Shown piece by piece: positions 39,028-47,521 of a DNA stretch of 47,532 nucleotides; position 1 is the first letter of the stretch; every line of letters starts with the position of its first letter. The notes below the pieces were generated by a model that was given only the letters and a program-made list of their open reading frames with translations, was not told the DNA's origin and ran no database searches. Origin of the DNA: Rhodococcus sp. KRD162 (GTDB lineage Bacteria > Actinomycetota > Actinomycetes > Mycobacteriales > Mycobacteriaceae); contig NZ_JABFAU010000033.1 in the NCBI RefSeq assembly GCF_017168335.1, positions 1 through 47,532 on the forward strand, in the 5' to 3' direction. Made by a program: the position numbers and the translations under genes.

Positions 39028-39192
39028 ACCGGTTGTGCCGCCGGTTTTTTCGTGGCAGACCGCGCTTCCTGTGCAGCCCCACGCAGAAGCAGGACGCCGC
39101 GCGGCTGCCGTGGTGGGGCCGCGGCAGGCAACGCCGCCGAGGCGTCGACGAACGACTGACCGATATGAAGGCCGGTGGCCCCGATCACGGGC

Positions 39193-40173
39193 CTACTGTG
39201 CACCTGTTTCGAATATCGGTGCTTTGACATCGTTGATCGATTTGTCCGTGCGAAGCCCTTTGTACGCCGGATGCCGAAGTGCGCCGCCGACGTATTCACG
39301 ATATTCGACATCGCAAATAAGCAGCGGTTCAGTCCATTTCGCGTTTCTGGTTGCAGCATGGGGAGGTGAGATCGCGAAGGGGCTTGTGGGGCGTTCGAGT
39401 TCGTGGAGCTTGGTGCGTAGTTCTCGTCGGGTTCGATCGGTGAATCCGGTTCCGACGTGTCCGATAGGGATTAGGACCCCGGTGCCATCGTGGGCGCCGA
39501 GGATCAGCGATCCGATTCCGCCGCTGGCGGTTCCGGAGCCGGGTAGGTATCCGCAGATGACGGCGGTGGTCTTCGCTCGGACAGGGCATTTGATCCATCG
39601 TGGGGATCGTTTCCCGGGTTGGTAAGTCGAGTCGATCCTTTTGGCGACTATGCCCTCGAGATGGTGTTTGCGGGCCACCTCGAGCATCGTGGTGCCATCG
39701 ATGTCGAGCCAGTGTGGGGGTACGACGATCCGGTCGCCGATGAGACCTAGATCTTCGAGCGCTGCGCGGCGCTCGAGGTAAGTCAGCGACATGGTCGATT
39801 CGCCGTCGATCGCGAGGAGATCGAACGGGTAGTACGTCACTGGGACGGATCTGCGGGCCTGTGCAGTCGGGGCTTGCACGTGCATGCGGCGCTGTAGAAG
39901 CGAGAAGGATGGGACACCGCGGGCGTCGAGCGCGACGATCTCCCCGTCCAGGACCACTTCACGGTTGCCGAGCTGTGCAGTGAGTGCGTCGACGATCTCG
40001 GGAAACGACCGGGTGATGGCGTTTCCGTTGCGGGACCACAGGACCGGCGCGGATTCGCCGGTGGCGGCGATCGCTCTCAATCCATCCCACTTTTGCTCGA
40101 ACGCCCAGCCCTCCTTTTCTGGTGGTGGGCCGAGCGTCGCGAGCATGGGTTTGACCGGCTTGCGGGCACTCAT
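39193..40173 (-). CDS. ATP-dependent DNA ligase, 326 aa
   Basis: Covalent-adenylation core: K28 in EQKWDGLR, SRNGN (motif Ia region), DGEIV (motif III region), FDLL, EGIVAKR (motif IV) and SPRWIKCP (motif V). An OB-fold follows. It resembles LigC or the ligase domain of LigD, without the polymerase or nuclease domains and with no Ku gene in view. It would seal nicks with ATP and could serve repair or replication of the element. ATG at 40173. It stands alone, 260 bp from the next gene, with a long palindrome in between. Confidence 0.88.
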   Translation of the reverse strand: MSARKPVKPMLATLGPPPEKEGWAFEQKWDGLRAIAATGESAPVLWSRNGNAITRSFPEIVDALTAQLGNREVVLDGEIVALDARGVPSFSLLQRRMHVQAPTAQARRSVPVTYYPFDLLAIDGESTMSLTYLERRAALEDLGLIGDRIVVPPHWLDIDGTTMLEVARKHHLEGIVAKRIDSTYQPGKRSPRWIKCPVRAKTTAVICGYLPGSGTASGGIGSLILGAHDGTGVLIPIGHVGTGFTDRTRRELRTKLHELERPTSPFAISPPHAATRNAKWTEPLLICDVEYREYVGGALRHPAYKGLRTDKSINDVKAPIFETGAQ

Positions 40174-40434
40174 CTTTCGAGTGTGCGCACCCGCGGCGTA
40201 ATTGGTGAGGTTTTCTCCAATTCGCTATTCGATCGGAGGGATTGCACGTCAGGAGCGCCGCGTTCAGTCGTGTCCCTGAGCGCGTGGTGATCGTCGTTCA
40301 GCCATTTGGCCAACAACCTGTTGGCCAAATATCGACGCTGCGTTGATCCGGTATCCGCGTGTGACTACGTCGCACCGGGATGAGGTCGCATTCCCCGGGG
40401 TGGCGCGGATTCTCTTCGAACCCTCATCGCCGAA
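40174..40434. other. Intergenic region with long palindrome
   Basis: 261 bp between the ligase start and the end of the AlbA_2 gene, with no gene seen. It holds the palindrome at 40304-40330 and should contain the ligase promoter (minus). Confidence 0.5.
40304..40330. promoter_or_regulatory. Perfect 12-bp palindrome, probable operator
   Basis: ATTTGGCCAACA (40304-40315), ACC, TGTTGGCCAAAT (40319-40330). The length, spacing and lack of a T tract fit a dimeric repressor site better than a terminator. It lies about 130 bp upstream of the ligase ATG and 105 bp past the AlbA_2 stop. Confidence 0.6.
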
Positions 40435-41742
40435 TCAGCGTAGTTCCGTCCGAAGGGCCTCGAGTGTGTCGACGCCGCCCTGCGCAACGCAGTCCAGCGC
40501 GAGCTCGGATGCGGCCTCCCGCAGGGTATCGTCGTCGGCCATTGCGTCGATCGAGATATCCACTGGCACAAATGCCTTGATCGGAATCGTATGTACTGGC
40601 GCGGGATAGAAGTCGTCGGCAGCTGTTGGTGCGTACGGTTCGGGGGCGTCGAGTTCGCCCGGCCCGTGGATGGTGATGGGGTCACTGCCTTCCCAGGCCA
40701 GGCCGACCCGCAACTCGTACAAGCCTGTCATCCCCAGTGTCCGGGCAGCCGAAGCGAGGACGGCAAGAAATGCTCCCACAGCCACTTCTACGAGCACAGA
40801 AGTCACCTCGTGCGGTTCGGTGTTGCTCACGATCCCTCCGAGTGTCCAGGCCAGGCTGACGGCACCGTTGTCGTGCACCGAGGCCTGAGCCGAGCGATAC
40901 CGAGAGTGAGCGCCGTCCTCGCGGTCGTATCGGGCTGTTTGGCGACGGAAGCCACGGCGGGCGCGTTCCAAACTTGCGCCCGTATCAAGCAGTGGACTGC
41001 TCCTGTCATGAAAAGGGAAGAGCGTGTTCTGCAGCAAGTGGGCGTTCTGGAAAATGTAGGTCGCCTTCGCGCCGGTGATACGACCAAGACTCGACGGCCT
41101 CGCGGTTTCCGGCGCTGCTACAGCGACGAAGGTGACTCGTGAGTCTGCGTGAGAGGAACCGGCGACCTCGTCGTAGAGACCGTGAAGTCGGGCCGTGAAG
41201 TCGCCGCGGTCGGCGAACCGGGATCTGTACGCCGCTGCCAGCTGGCGCTCTTTCATCCACTGCGTCAATGTTCCATCCCTGAAGGGCGCCCTGAAATCGA
41301 TGTTCTTGCTGATGAGGAGGTGCGGTGCGTCCAACGAGGGGGCGATGGTGATGACGAGCACCGATCCCTCGCGGTCGACGAGGTTGTCGAATGTCACGTC
41401 GGAGACAGGAGGATGCGTGTTGTTGTAGATGACCTCTCGGTACTTCCGCGCGTCGAGGTCGTTCCACTGGACCGGCTCGTCGAAGCCGACAGCTTTCGAC
41501 GTCGGCTTGTCTTCGGAAACGCCAACAACGATGATTCCGCCGCCTGAGTTTGCCATTGCAGCACCGTCTTTCGCGAGTTCGTCCTTCCAGACAGGTCCCT
41601 TGTGCTCGTGCCGTTTGCCTTTCCAATCGAGATCGGCCTGCTCGGGAAGCCCAGCGTCGACGGCCTGCTCGATCAGCGTCCAGGTCAGTGGCTGCGGTTC
41701 GAGGCCGAGGCCCCGATGGATGGCGGTGAATTGCATCCCCAC
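40435..41742 (-). CDS. AlbA_2 / Schlafen-type ATPase-fold protein, 435 aa
   Basis: The N-terminal domain (about 15-170) has the AlbA_2 pattern: QADLDWKGKRHEHKG (acidic and basic residues as in Schlafen cores), KDGAAMANSGGGIIVVGVSE (the AxANxxGG turn) and a later DFRAPFRDGTLTQWM. Such domains occur in Schlafen-like RNases and in bacterial defence proteins. The C-terminal 260 residues are not recognised. The start may be GTG at 41742 or ATG at 41736; CACTAT lies 6 nt before the latter. Divergent from the membrane protein at 41858. Confidence 0.68.
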   Translation of the reverse strand: MGMQFTAIHRGLGLEPQPLTWTLIEQAVDAGLPEQADLDWKGKRHEHKGPVWKDELAKDGAAMANSGGGIIVVGVSEDKPTSKAVGFDEPVQWNDLDARKYREVIYNNTHPPVSDVTFDNLVDREGSVLVITIAPSLDAPHLLISKNIDFRAPFRDGTLTQWMKERQLAAAYRSRFADRGDFTARLHGLYDEVAGSSHADSRVTFVAVAAPETARPSSLGRITGAKATYIFQNAHLLQNTLFPFHDRSSPLLDTGASLERARRGFRRQTARYDREDGAHSRYRSAQASVHDNGAVSLAWTLGGIVSNTEPHEVTSVLVEVAVGAFLAVLASAARTLGMTGLYELRVGLAWEGSDPITIHGPGELDAPEPYAPTAADDFYPAPVHTIPIKAFVPVDISIDAMADDDTLREAASELALDCVAQGGVDTLEALRTELR

Positions 41743-41857
41743 ATAGTGCCGGATTCTGGCAGGCGGAGCCCTGCTGGCACCCGACGGTAGCGAACGCTAT
41801 TTCGCTTGCCACCCACCCTCGCTAAGCTGGCGGATTCCTACTGGAAGGCGCCGCACC

Positions 41858-42787
41858 ATGGCACACAATTTCTTCGAAGACCCCAACTTCGCTCGTGTCG
41901 CGGCAGAGCAAGCGGCAACGATCGACATGAACGGCATACGAGATGCTGTCATGCAGAATGTCACTTCGTTCGATACCACGTCATTGCAAGAGGCAGCGCG
42001 GAACGCATCAGCATTCAACACGGTCAATCTCCTCAACTGGCAAAGCCCAGCGAACGGTGTGATGGCTCGTATAGCCGAGCAGCTCACCTCGCCCGCATTC
42101 GATCAGATGCAGAACCTGGCCAGGGATCTGGATACGCCGTGGCTGGACTCGATCTCGGCTTCGCTGAGCCCAGTAGGTGATACGGCGTGGTTGGCGCCCT
42201 ATCTGCAGACCGTCGACTCGGTGACGTTGTTCGACACTGTCTTCTCGGCTCAGTCGCCGATCGTGGATCTCGTTGGGCGGATGAGCGATGGCGTGCGGGA
42301 TCAGTTCGTTATTTCTCCGATCCTGACCGATACGTTGATCAGTTCGCAGTTCACCACGATGCTCGATTCGATCGATGACCTGGTGACTCCCTCACTGATG
42401 AATCAGTTCCGAGATACCGTCCTCGCGCCGAACATCGGCTCGATCCTGGACAACATCGCCGAGGCCGCAGATCACGATCTGATCGACGAGATCGAAGACT
42501 TCCTCGCAGATGTCTCTGACGAGCAGGAAGCGTTCGTCGCCGATTTGATCGATGCCAACCCCTCTCTGAAGATGAAGTTCCAGGGCGCGGTGGCGAGCGT
42601 GGGCGGGAAGATCACGACCACGGTGAGTGAGCGGCGTCTGCGTGCTGGTCTTGCCCTGTTCGCGGTGACCGGCATCATCCATACGGTGCTACTTGTCGCA
42701 CCGGAAGAGTTCCGCGATCAGGCCATGCAGTTCGCGACGATAGCCGCGCTGGTCTACGGGGTGTTCGTGTTTCACGAGAACCGGTGA
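41858..42787 (+). CDS. Membrane-anchored helical protein, 309 aa
   Basis: A long helical, acidic cytosolic part with no recognised domain (FFEDPNFARVAAEQAATIDM ... FLADVSDEQEAFVADLIDAN). Two hydrophobic helices close it (about 263-283, LRAGLALFAVTGIIHTVLLV, and about 291-306, FATIAALVYGVFVF). An anchor at the C-terminus with a large N-terminal domain fits a sensor or membrane-disrupting effector. It is divergent from the AlbA_2 protein, with 115 bp between. Function unknown. Confidence 0.6.
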   Translation: MAHNFFEDPNFARVAAEQAATIDMNGIRDAVMQNVTSFDTTSLQEAARNASAFNTVNLLNWQSPANGVMARIAEQLTSPAFDQMQNLARDLDTPWLDSISASLSPVGDTAWLAPYLQTVDSVTLFDTVFSAQSPIVDLVGRMSDGVRDQFVISPILTDTLISSQFTTMLDSIDDLVTPSLMNQFRDTVLAPNIGSILDNIAEAADHDLIDEIEDFLADVSDEQEAFVADLIDANPSLKMKFQGAVASVGGKITTTVSERRLRAGLALFAVTGIIHTVLLVAPEEFRDQAMQFATIAALVYGVFVFHENR

Positions 42788-43131
42788 CATGTTTCCACAC
42801 TGTATGCAGGACAGTCATTTTCACAATGCCACACTTGCGGTCAGCCCTGTGATCTGATCTTTCGGCTGCCTCCGGGAGCCCACCCATCACCGAGCCGGGC
42901 CGTCGAGGGGTTCGCATAGTCCGGAAGTCCACTGTTGTCGCCTTCGCCAATGACGCCATCGCTAAGTGGCACAAGCATTTCGCTCGCAAGAAGCAGATCT
43001 GATCACGGACATACGCATCCTGGCCGTTGCACTCCTCTCCCGACAGGTCGACTTCCGAGATCGCTCTCCGCCCTCGAACATCTACCGTAACGTCGCCGTG
43101 AGACGACATTCATGTCAACAAGAGGGGCCTT
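42788..43131. other. 344-bp stretch without a full gene
   Basis: The only coding-like signal is a plus-strand fragment at about 42917-42992 ending RKSTVVAFANDAIAKWHKHF then ARKKQI and a TGA, with no start codon. It may be the remnant of a gene. Promoter for 43132 should be here. Confidence 0.4.
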
Positions 43132-43701
43132 ATGCGGTGGTTACTGTCGATGCTCATCGTGATCGGTCTTGCAGGAGCATTGCCGTTGGCGAGTGCCGCC
43201 CCCGCCCATGCCTGCTCATGTGTCTATGCCCCTGATGGACCTGAGATCGACGAGCTGGTCTCGCAGGCCGCATCGGTCTTCACCGGTACCGCGACTGCCA
43301 AACGTGAGAGCGACCCTGTCTGGATTTACGAGTTCGATGTGCGCGAGGTCTTCGCAGGTGACGTCGGCCCGACGGCGACCGTATCGGCATTCGAGCTCAG
43401 CGCTTCCTGCGGTCTCAGTTTCGAAGTCGGGACCGAATACATCGTGTTCACCTCCAGACGCGAAAACCCCTCAGCATCATGGTCAGTAAACAGTTGCTCG
43501 GCGACGACTCAGTCATCTAACGAACGAACACGTGCTGCCGCGGTGGCCGTCTACGGAATGCCTCGGACAGTCGATCCGCAGTCGAGTGTGAGCAGCGGCG
43601 ACGGCGAGAAGTCCTTGTGGTGGGTACTCACCGTGATCGGTGGCGTCGCCGCGCTCGGCATAGTCCTGTTTGTCTGGCGATCGAGATTGCCCAGACGCTG
43701 A
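43132..43701 (+). CDS. Exported NTR/TIMP-like membrane protein, 189 aa
   Basis: Signal peptide 1-24, then the mature start ACSCVYAPDG with CSC near the N-terminus, as in netrin/TIMP (NTR) domains. SVFTGTATAKRESDPVWIYE, VFAGDVGPTATV and CGLSFEVGTEYIVF complete the bacterial TIMP-like pattern. A single transmembrane helix follows (WWVLTVIGGVAALGIVLFVW) and a short basic tail. So the domain faces outward. AGAGGGG precedes the ATG. Exact role unknown. Confidence 0.75.
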   Translation: MRWLLSMLIVIGLAGALPLASAAPAHACSCVYAPDGPEIDELVSQAASVFTGTATAKRESDPVWIYEFDVREVFAGDVGPTATVSAFELSASCGLSFEVGTEYIVFTSRRENPSASWSVNSCSATTQSSNERTRAAAVAVYGMPRTVDPQSSVSSGDGEKSLWWVLTVIGGVAALGIVLFVWRSRLPRR

Positions 43702-43717
43702 CAGGCCGCGGGCCTGC

Positions 43718-44092
43718 CTACGGGGCGCCCGAGAGTTGATAACTGATGTATTTGTCACCCCATTCGAGGTAGGCGGTCGCCGTTGCCTGGCCGCGAATGT
43801 CGTCGTTCTGCCACTGGTAGACAGGAAGACCCAGTGGGATCGGGAAGGAACTCACCCGTTCGAAGGTGTAGCTCGTGCCATGCCCCTGCGAGTACCGCTG
43901 GTCGAGCTCTTCACGACTGCGTGGCGGAAAATTGCTGATCAGGTAGGTGCGACCAAGGGATGTCATCCGCTCCGGCGGTGCGAATACATTGGCACTGCGA
44001 AAGGCGGAAGCAAAATACAGATAGACCACCGCGACGATGGCGACCAGCGCCACGACGACGATCTTCGACGTGCGAGGGTGCGACAGCGACAT
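43718..44092 (-). CDS. Membrane-anchored hypothetical protein, 124 aa
   Basis: One N-terminal transmembrane segment (SKIVVVALVAIVAVVYLYFA), then an extracytoplasmic domain (YLISNFPPRSREELDQRYSQ ... AYLEWGDKYISYQLSGAP). Convergent with the NTR-like gene (16 nt apart). Ribosome site weak. Unknown function. Confidence 0.6.
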   Translation of the reverse strand: MSLSHPRTSKIVVVALVAIVAVVYLYFASAFRSANVFAPPERMTSLGRTYLISNFPPRSREELDQRYSQGHGTSYTFERVSSFPIPLGLPVYQWQNDDIRGQATATAYLEWGDKYISYQLSGAP

Positions 44093-44227
44093 GGTTCACC
44101 GTACAACGGGAAACGGACCATGCACCTCACTGCCACGGAGTGGCATCGTGTGGGTCAGCCTCCAGGTGGCGGAGTCCAATGGCCCAGGTTCGCAGGGATT
44201 TCCGTGGGCGGACGATAGTCTTCTCCG

Positions 44228-44623
44228 ATGGGCGAAGGTCGAACATCTGGCAGCAAGTCCCGCAGGACAGATGCAGTGGTCATTTCCCTGTTCGTCATCG
44301 TCCTTGGCATTGTCGTATTCACGATTGCGCTGGCCGCTCCGTGGATGGGCGCACCTGGCAATTCCGCGGGATTGTGCGCTGAGCGCGCACCGTGGGGAAC
44401 TCCGGAGAACCCGCCTTACCCGGGGCCAGCCGGGGTGCGCGCGGTTCGGTCGTGGTGGCCGATCGGGGTGACATGTGACGGCCCGGACCCAGGCAATGGT
44501 TTGAATGTCATTGTCCAGCCGAGGAACTGGGGTCCGACGATCGTTGCGTATATTTCGCTCGCACTCACCTTCCTGGGCGCGTTCACGCTCACGGTGCAAT
44601 TGAAGCGCCCGGTAGCTCTGTAG
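44228..44623 (+). CDS. Two-helix membrane protein, 131 aa
   Basis: Basic N-terminus, first helix ISLFVIVLGIVVFTIALAAP, an outer loop with two cysteines (GLCAERAPWG ... GVTCDGPDPG), second helix (IVAYISLALTFLGAFTLTVQ), basic C-terminus. The loop cysteines could pair. Divergent from the 124-aa gene. Unknown function. Confidence 0.6.
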   Translation: MGEGRTSGSKSRRTDAVVISLFVIVLGIVVFTIALAAPWMGAPGNSAGLCAERAPWGTPENPPYPGPAGVRAVRSWWPIGVTCDGPDPGNGLNVIVQPRNWGPTIVAYISLALTFLGAFTLTVQLKRPVAL

Positions 44624-44687
44624 CGATCGGCAAGTGCCCGGGATTGCGCGGCGCCCCATCGACTGCGGGCAACACACAGAACCTCTC

Positions 44688-45002
44688 TCACAATGCACGT
44701 GGAAGATAGTGCATGTCTTCGCTCTGCACCGTCAGGTTCATCACTGCCTCGTACGCCTCCGGAATTGGTAATCGACATGTTCCACCGACCGGAAATGCCA
44801 CCCTGACAGCGTTTCCCGCGTCATCGACCAGCCACACCACAGGTGTAGGAATGCTCGAGACTGTGGGGCACTCGCCGAACCATGGCGATTTGAGGGAGTC
44901 CCGCTTGAACTGGGCCACTACATGCACCATGTCCCCAGTTCGGACCGTCTGCGAAAGGATCGCCTCACTGAAATCGTCTGTGTATCTGATGAATTGGCAC
45001 AC
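44688..45002 (-). CDS. Hypothetical protein, 104 aa, possibly 5'-truncated
   Basis: Reads (GTG)CQFIRYTDDFSEAILSQTV and later CPTVSSIPTPVVWLVDDAGN, ending DMHYLPRAL. Coding-like codons continue upstream in frame (PLPTSVEV) to a TGA near 45026, so it may be the back half of a longer exported protein that lost its N-terminus. No ribosome site fits the GTG. The 45003-45136 stretch upstream contains no recognisable signal peptide. Confidence 0.45.
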   Translation of the reverse strand: MCQFIRYTDDFSEAILSQTVRTGDMVHVVAQFKRDSLKSPWFGECPTVSSIPTPVVWLVDDAGNAVRVAFPVGGTCRLPIPEAYEAVMNLTVQSEDMHYLPRAL

Positions 45003-45136
45003 CTCGACGGATGTGGGCAGCGGTCAATGTGGTTCCCTGTTCCGGTCCACACCACCCAGACGGTTCCGATCGCCCGACCATCACTTCTTGACGGACAGCG
45101 CCCTCGGCGAGGACGCAACCGTATGCGGATGGCGGA

Positions 45137-46648
45137 TCAGTTCTCGTCGAGTAGCGCGGCCACGTCCAAGTCATCCGGCCACTGCATCGACTCTGTCGGT
45201 ATCGACTGCACACCGGCACCTCTCACCCAGATGGTTCCCTTGCCATCGGTCGTCACAGCGGGGTTGGTGGCGAAGATCGGTGTGCTCTTCACCGGTTCGA
45301 GAGTGCCCGCATCCAACAAGGTGAAGAGCCAGAACTGGCGGCGGGTGCGGTCGTAATCCACCGGACCGGGTAGCGGCCACCATCCCGTTCGGGACGTCCC
45401 GTCCGGCGGGTGCCCGATGATCCACACGAAGTTTCCGACCTGCCCACCATGGAAGGGGTCACCCTCGAGTTGTTCCATCGCACCGAGAGCGAGATCGGGA
45501 AGAACCCTTGAGGCAGTCCCACTGCGGAAGATCCGCAGCGGCGCTCCCGCGAGATATGGCGATGCCCCGCGTCGACCTGGGATGGTCGCCAATTCTGGGC
45601 CCACGGTTGTTTCTCCGGTCACCGTCACCCGAACCAAACGGCTACTCGACCCTATGTCGGCATGGAGCTGCTCGATCAGAACGACGAAGAACTCACCGTC
45701 GACGGCAATCGATCTGACGTATCCATCCGGCACCTCCACTACAACCGGTTCGTTGTCCGCGGTGTGCAACGACCACGTCGTTCCGGACGGGCAGGCCAGA
45801 AAGTGCTCGCCGATCACAGCTCCCTGATGCACTGAGCGAAGATTGACTCTCCGGGGTGCCGCGCCGATCACGCACCGGTACAAGCCGTCTTTGCCGCCCA
45901 CCCAACATTCCGTCGGAGTGGCCCACACGTGCCGAGAGTGTCCGATCGGACCGGGCAGAACATGCTCGCGCGCAACATGATCGGAGTCGATGCTCACCAC
46001 GATCGGCAATTCCATGTCCACGACCCACAACGCCTCGCCCGATGCCGACACGTCACCGGGAACGATCGACGGGCGAGCAGGTTCGGGTGGTACGTCGTCG
46101 AGATCGAGATCGACGACGACACCCACTTCACGGTCCACCTCGAAGAGGTCATCGCGCATGATCATGTCGTTGTCGAAAAAGCGTGGCGCCGCCTCGACGT
46201 CACGGAATGTGCGGTGGCCGGGCACCATGTGCCATCCGTGATTCTCCGGCGGGCGCCGATAGCGTTCGGTGACCAACTGCACTCGGGTCACCCGACCACG
46301 AGCATTCGTCGGGGTGTCGTATCCCATCACCCCATAGAAGCGGCCGGTGAGTTCAACGTGCCCGGTGCGTGGAGTGAAGCCTCGCCAAGACGCCGTCCAC
46401 CCGTCACCGCGCAAGATGCCGTTCCATTCCCACTTACGAGGCGAACCATGGCCTGTGTATTGAAAGACCGGGTCACGCTCGTTTGCTTCCAGAACGGCGC
46501 GAATCGTCACTGTGTGAGCGTTGACTGCAGGCTGTTCGGCGAAACGAAGTGGGAACTCGATCACCGCGCCCAGTTTCGGCGGCTCGATTTGGCCGTCTTC
46601 GATCGCGATCTCGTCGATCTGCACGACAAGCGTGCGTTGGCGCGTCAT
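45137..46648 (-). CDS. Large hypothetical protein, about 503 aa, beta-propeller-like C-terminus
   Basis: The first 200 residues are beta-rich (TRQRTLVVQIDEIAIEDGQI, EPPKLGAVIEFPLRFAEQPA), followed by repeats of a blade-like kind (GEALWVVDMELPIVVSID, ATPTECWVGGKDGLYRCVIG, EVPDGYVRSIAVDGEFFVVL, GTIWVRGAGV), suggesting a beta-propeller. No signal peptide. I take the ATG at 46648 (GAAAGG upstream); an earlier ATG at 46705 is open. Not recognised by family. Confidence 0.6.
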   Translation of the reverse strand: MTRQRTLVVQIDEIAIEDGQIEPPKLGAVIEFPLRFAEQPAVNAHTVTIRAVLEANERDPVFQYTGHGSPRKWEWNGILRGDGWTASWRGFTPRTGHVELTGRFYGVMGYDTPTNARGRVTRVQLVTERYRRPPENHGWHMVPGHRTFRDVEAAPRFFDNDMIMRDDLFEVDREVGVVVDLDLDDVPPEPARPSIVPGDVSASGEALWVVDMELPIVVSIDSDHVAREHVLPGPIGHSRHVWATPTECWVGGKDGLYRCVIGAAPRRVNLRSVHQGAVIGEHFLACPSGTTWSLHTADNEPVVVEVPDGYVRSIAVDGEFFVVLIEQLHADIGSSSRLVRVTVTGETTVGPELATIPGRRGASPYLAGAPLRIFRSGTASRVLPDLALGAMEQLEGDPFHGGQVGNFVWIIGHPPDGTSRTGWWPLPGPVDYDRTRRQFWLFTLLDAGTLEPVKSTPIFATNPAVTTDGKGTIWVRGAGVQSIPTESMQWPDDLDVAALLDEN

Positions 46649-46938
46649 GCGCCTTTCAGTGGAGTCATACACACGACAGTACCAATTTGCGTCGCTTCCG
46701 TGCATGTTTCTGAACGTGTGTGTAGGACGGCAGAATTCGTACGAGGTTCCCTCCCGCTTGGCGCTTCAGCGTTGCTCGGGTTCGGATCGGCCGTAGCAGC
46801 GTGATTCACAAGGCCGTCGCACCATGGACACGGTGGGTATTTGGGATCGAGCCTTGTCTGAAACGGGTGTACCGGGCAGCGAGGCCGCGGCCTGTCTCGA
46901 TCACTTCGAGTCGTCAGAAAGAGCATGCCTTCTGACGC

Positions 46939-47274
46939 CTAGTGCACAGCACTGGTCACTGCATCGGAGGTGACCCACAGCCACAGGTCGAGGCCGGTTT
47001 TGCCGTCGCCGGTGGTGGCGTGAATTTTGACGCACCCGAGCCACTGTCCGTCGCTCAATCTTGCCCAGGCGTGGAGTGTCCCGGGCATGGTTCCTTCGAG
47101 CCGGAGGCCTCCGGCGAGTACTCGCAATGGCAGCCTGTCCGGTCTTTCCGCGTTCTTCGCGAGAGGGAGGGCTCGGTTCATCTCGACGACTACTCGGCGG
47201 GGCTCGTCGAGTTGGTGCAGGGTCGGTGTCAGTGGCCAGGGTTCGTGCCAGCCGGTGAAGTCGGGGGCGGTCAT
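46939..47274 (-). CDS. Hypothetical protein, 111 aa
   Basis: Start ATG at 47274 overlaps the TGA of the upstream gene (ATGA). TAPDFTGWHEPWPLTPTLHQ, then RVVVEMNRALPLAKNAERPD, later WLGCVKIHATTGDGKTGLDL and WLWVTSDAVTSAVH. A small beta protein by appearance. Operon with the partial gene at the window edge. Unknown. Confidence 0.6.
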   Translation of the reverse strand: MTAPDFTGWHEPWPLTPTLHQLDEPRRVVVEMNRALPLAKNAERPDRLPLRVLAGGLRLEGTMPGTLHAWARLSDGQWLGCVKIHATTGDGKTGLDLWLWVTSDAVTSAVH

Positions 47275-47521
47275 AGCGCGCGGTGCAGGGATTGCGGATG
47301 CGGTGTCTGTGCAGCCCAGTCGACGGTGCCGTTGGTGGCGCTGAGGTCGAGCGTGGCGGATCGGGGCCGGAATCCTCGGCCACTGACTTCGACGTCGACG
47401 GTGATGCCGGTGATCCGGCCGCGGCCTTGTCCGAGACCGGTGTATCCGGTGACCTGACTGTCGATGCGGACGTCGGCGTTGTCCCAGCGTCCTTCGGTGA
47501 CGACGAGGCACGAGTTTTTGC
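47271..47521 (-). CDS. Hypothetical protein, C-terminal part (cut by contig end)
   Basis: Open to the right edge. Readable part begins NSCLVVTEGRWDNADVRIDS, then GLGQGRGRITGITVDVEVSG, and ends QTPHPQSLHRAL. The beta-rich repeats recall a small jelly-roll or barrel. An in-frame TAA appears only in the last 11 bases, which are adapter, so the true 5' part is missing. Coupled by ATGA to the 111-aa gene. Confidence 0.55.

Noticed and set aside
39024..39230. Possible 68-aa protein (MSKHRYSKQVHSRP...) after the ligase
   Set aside because: It overlaps the ligase end by 35 nt, has no ribosome site, and its alanine/proline-rich tail may be random high-GC translation.
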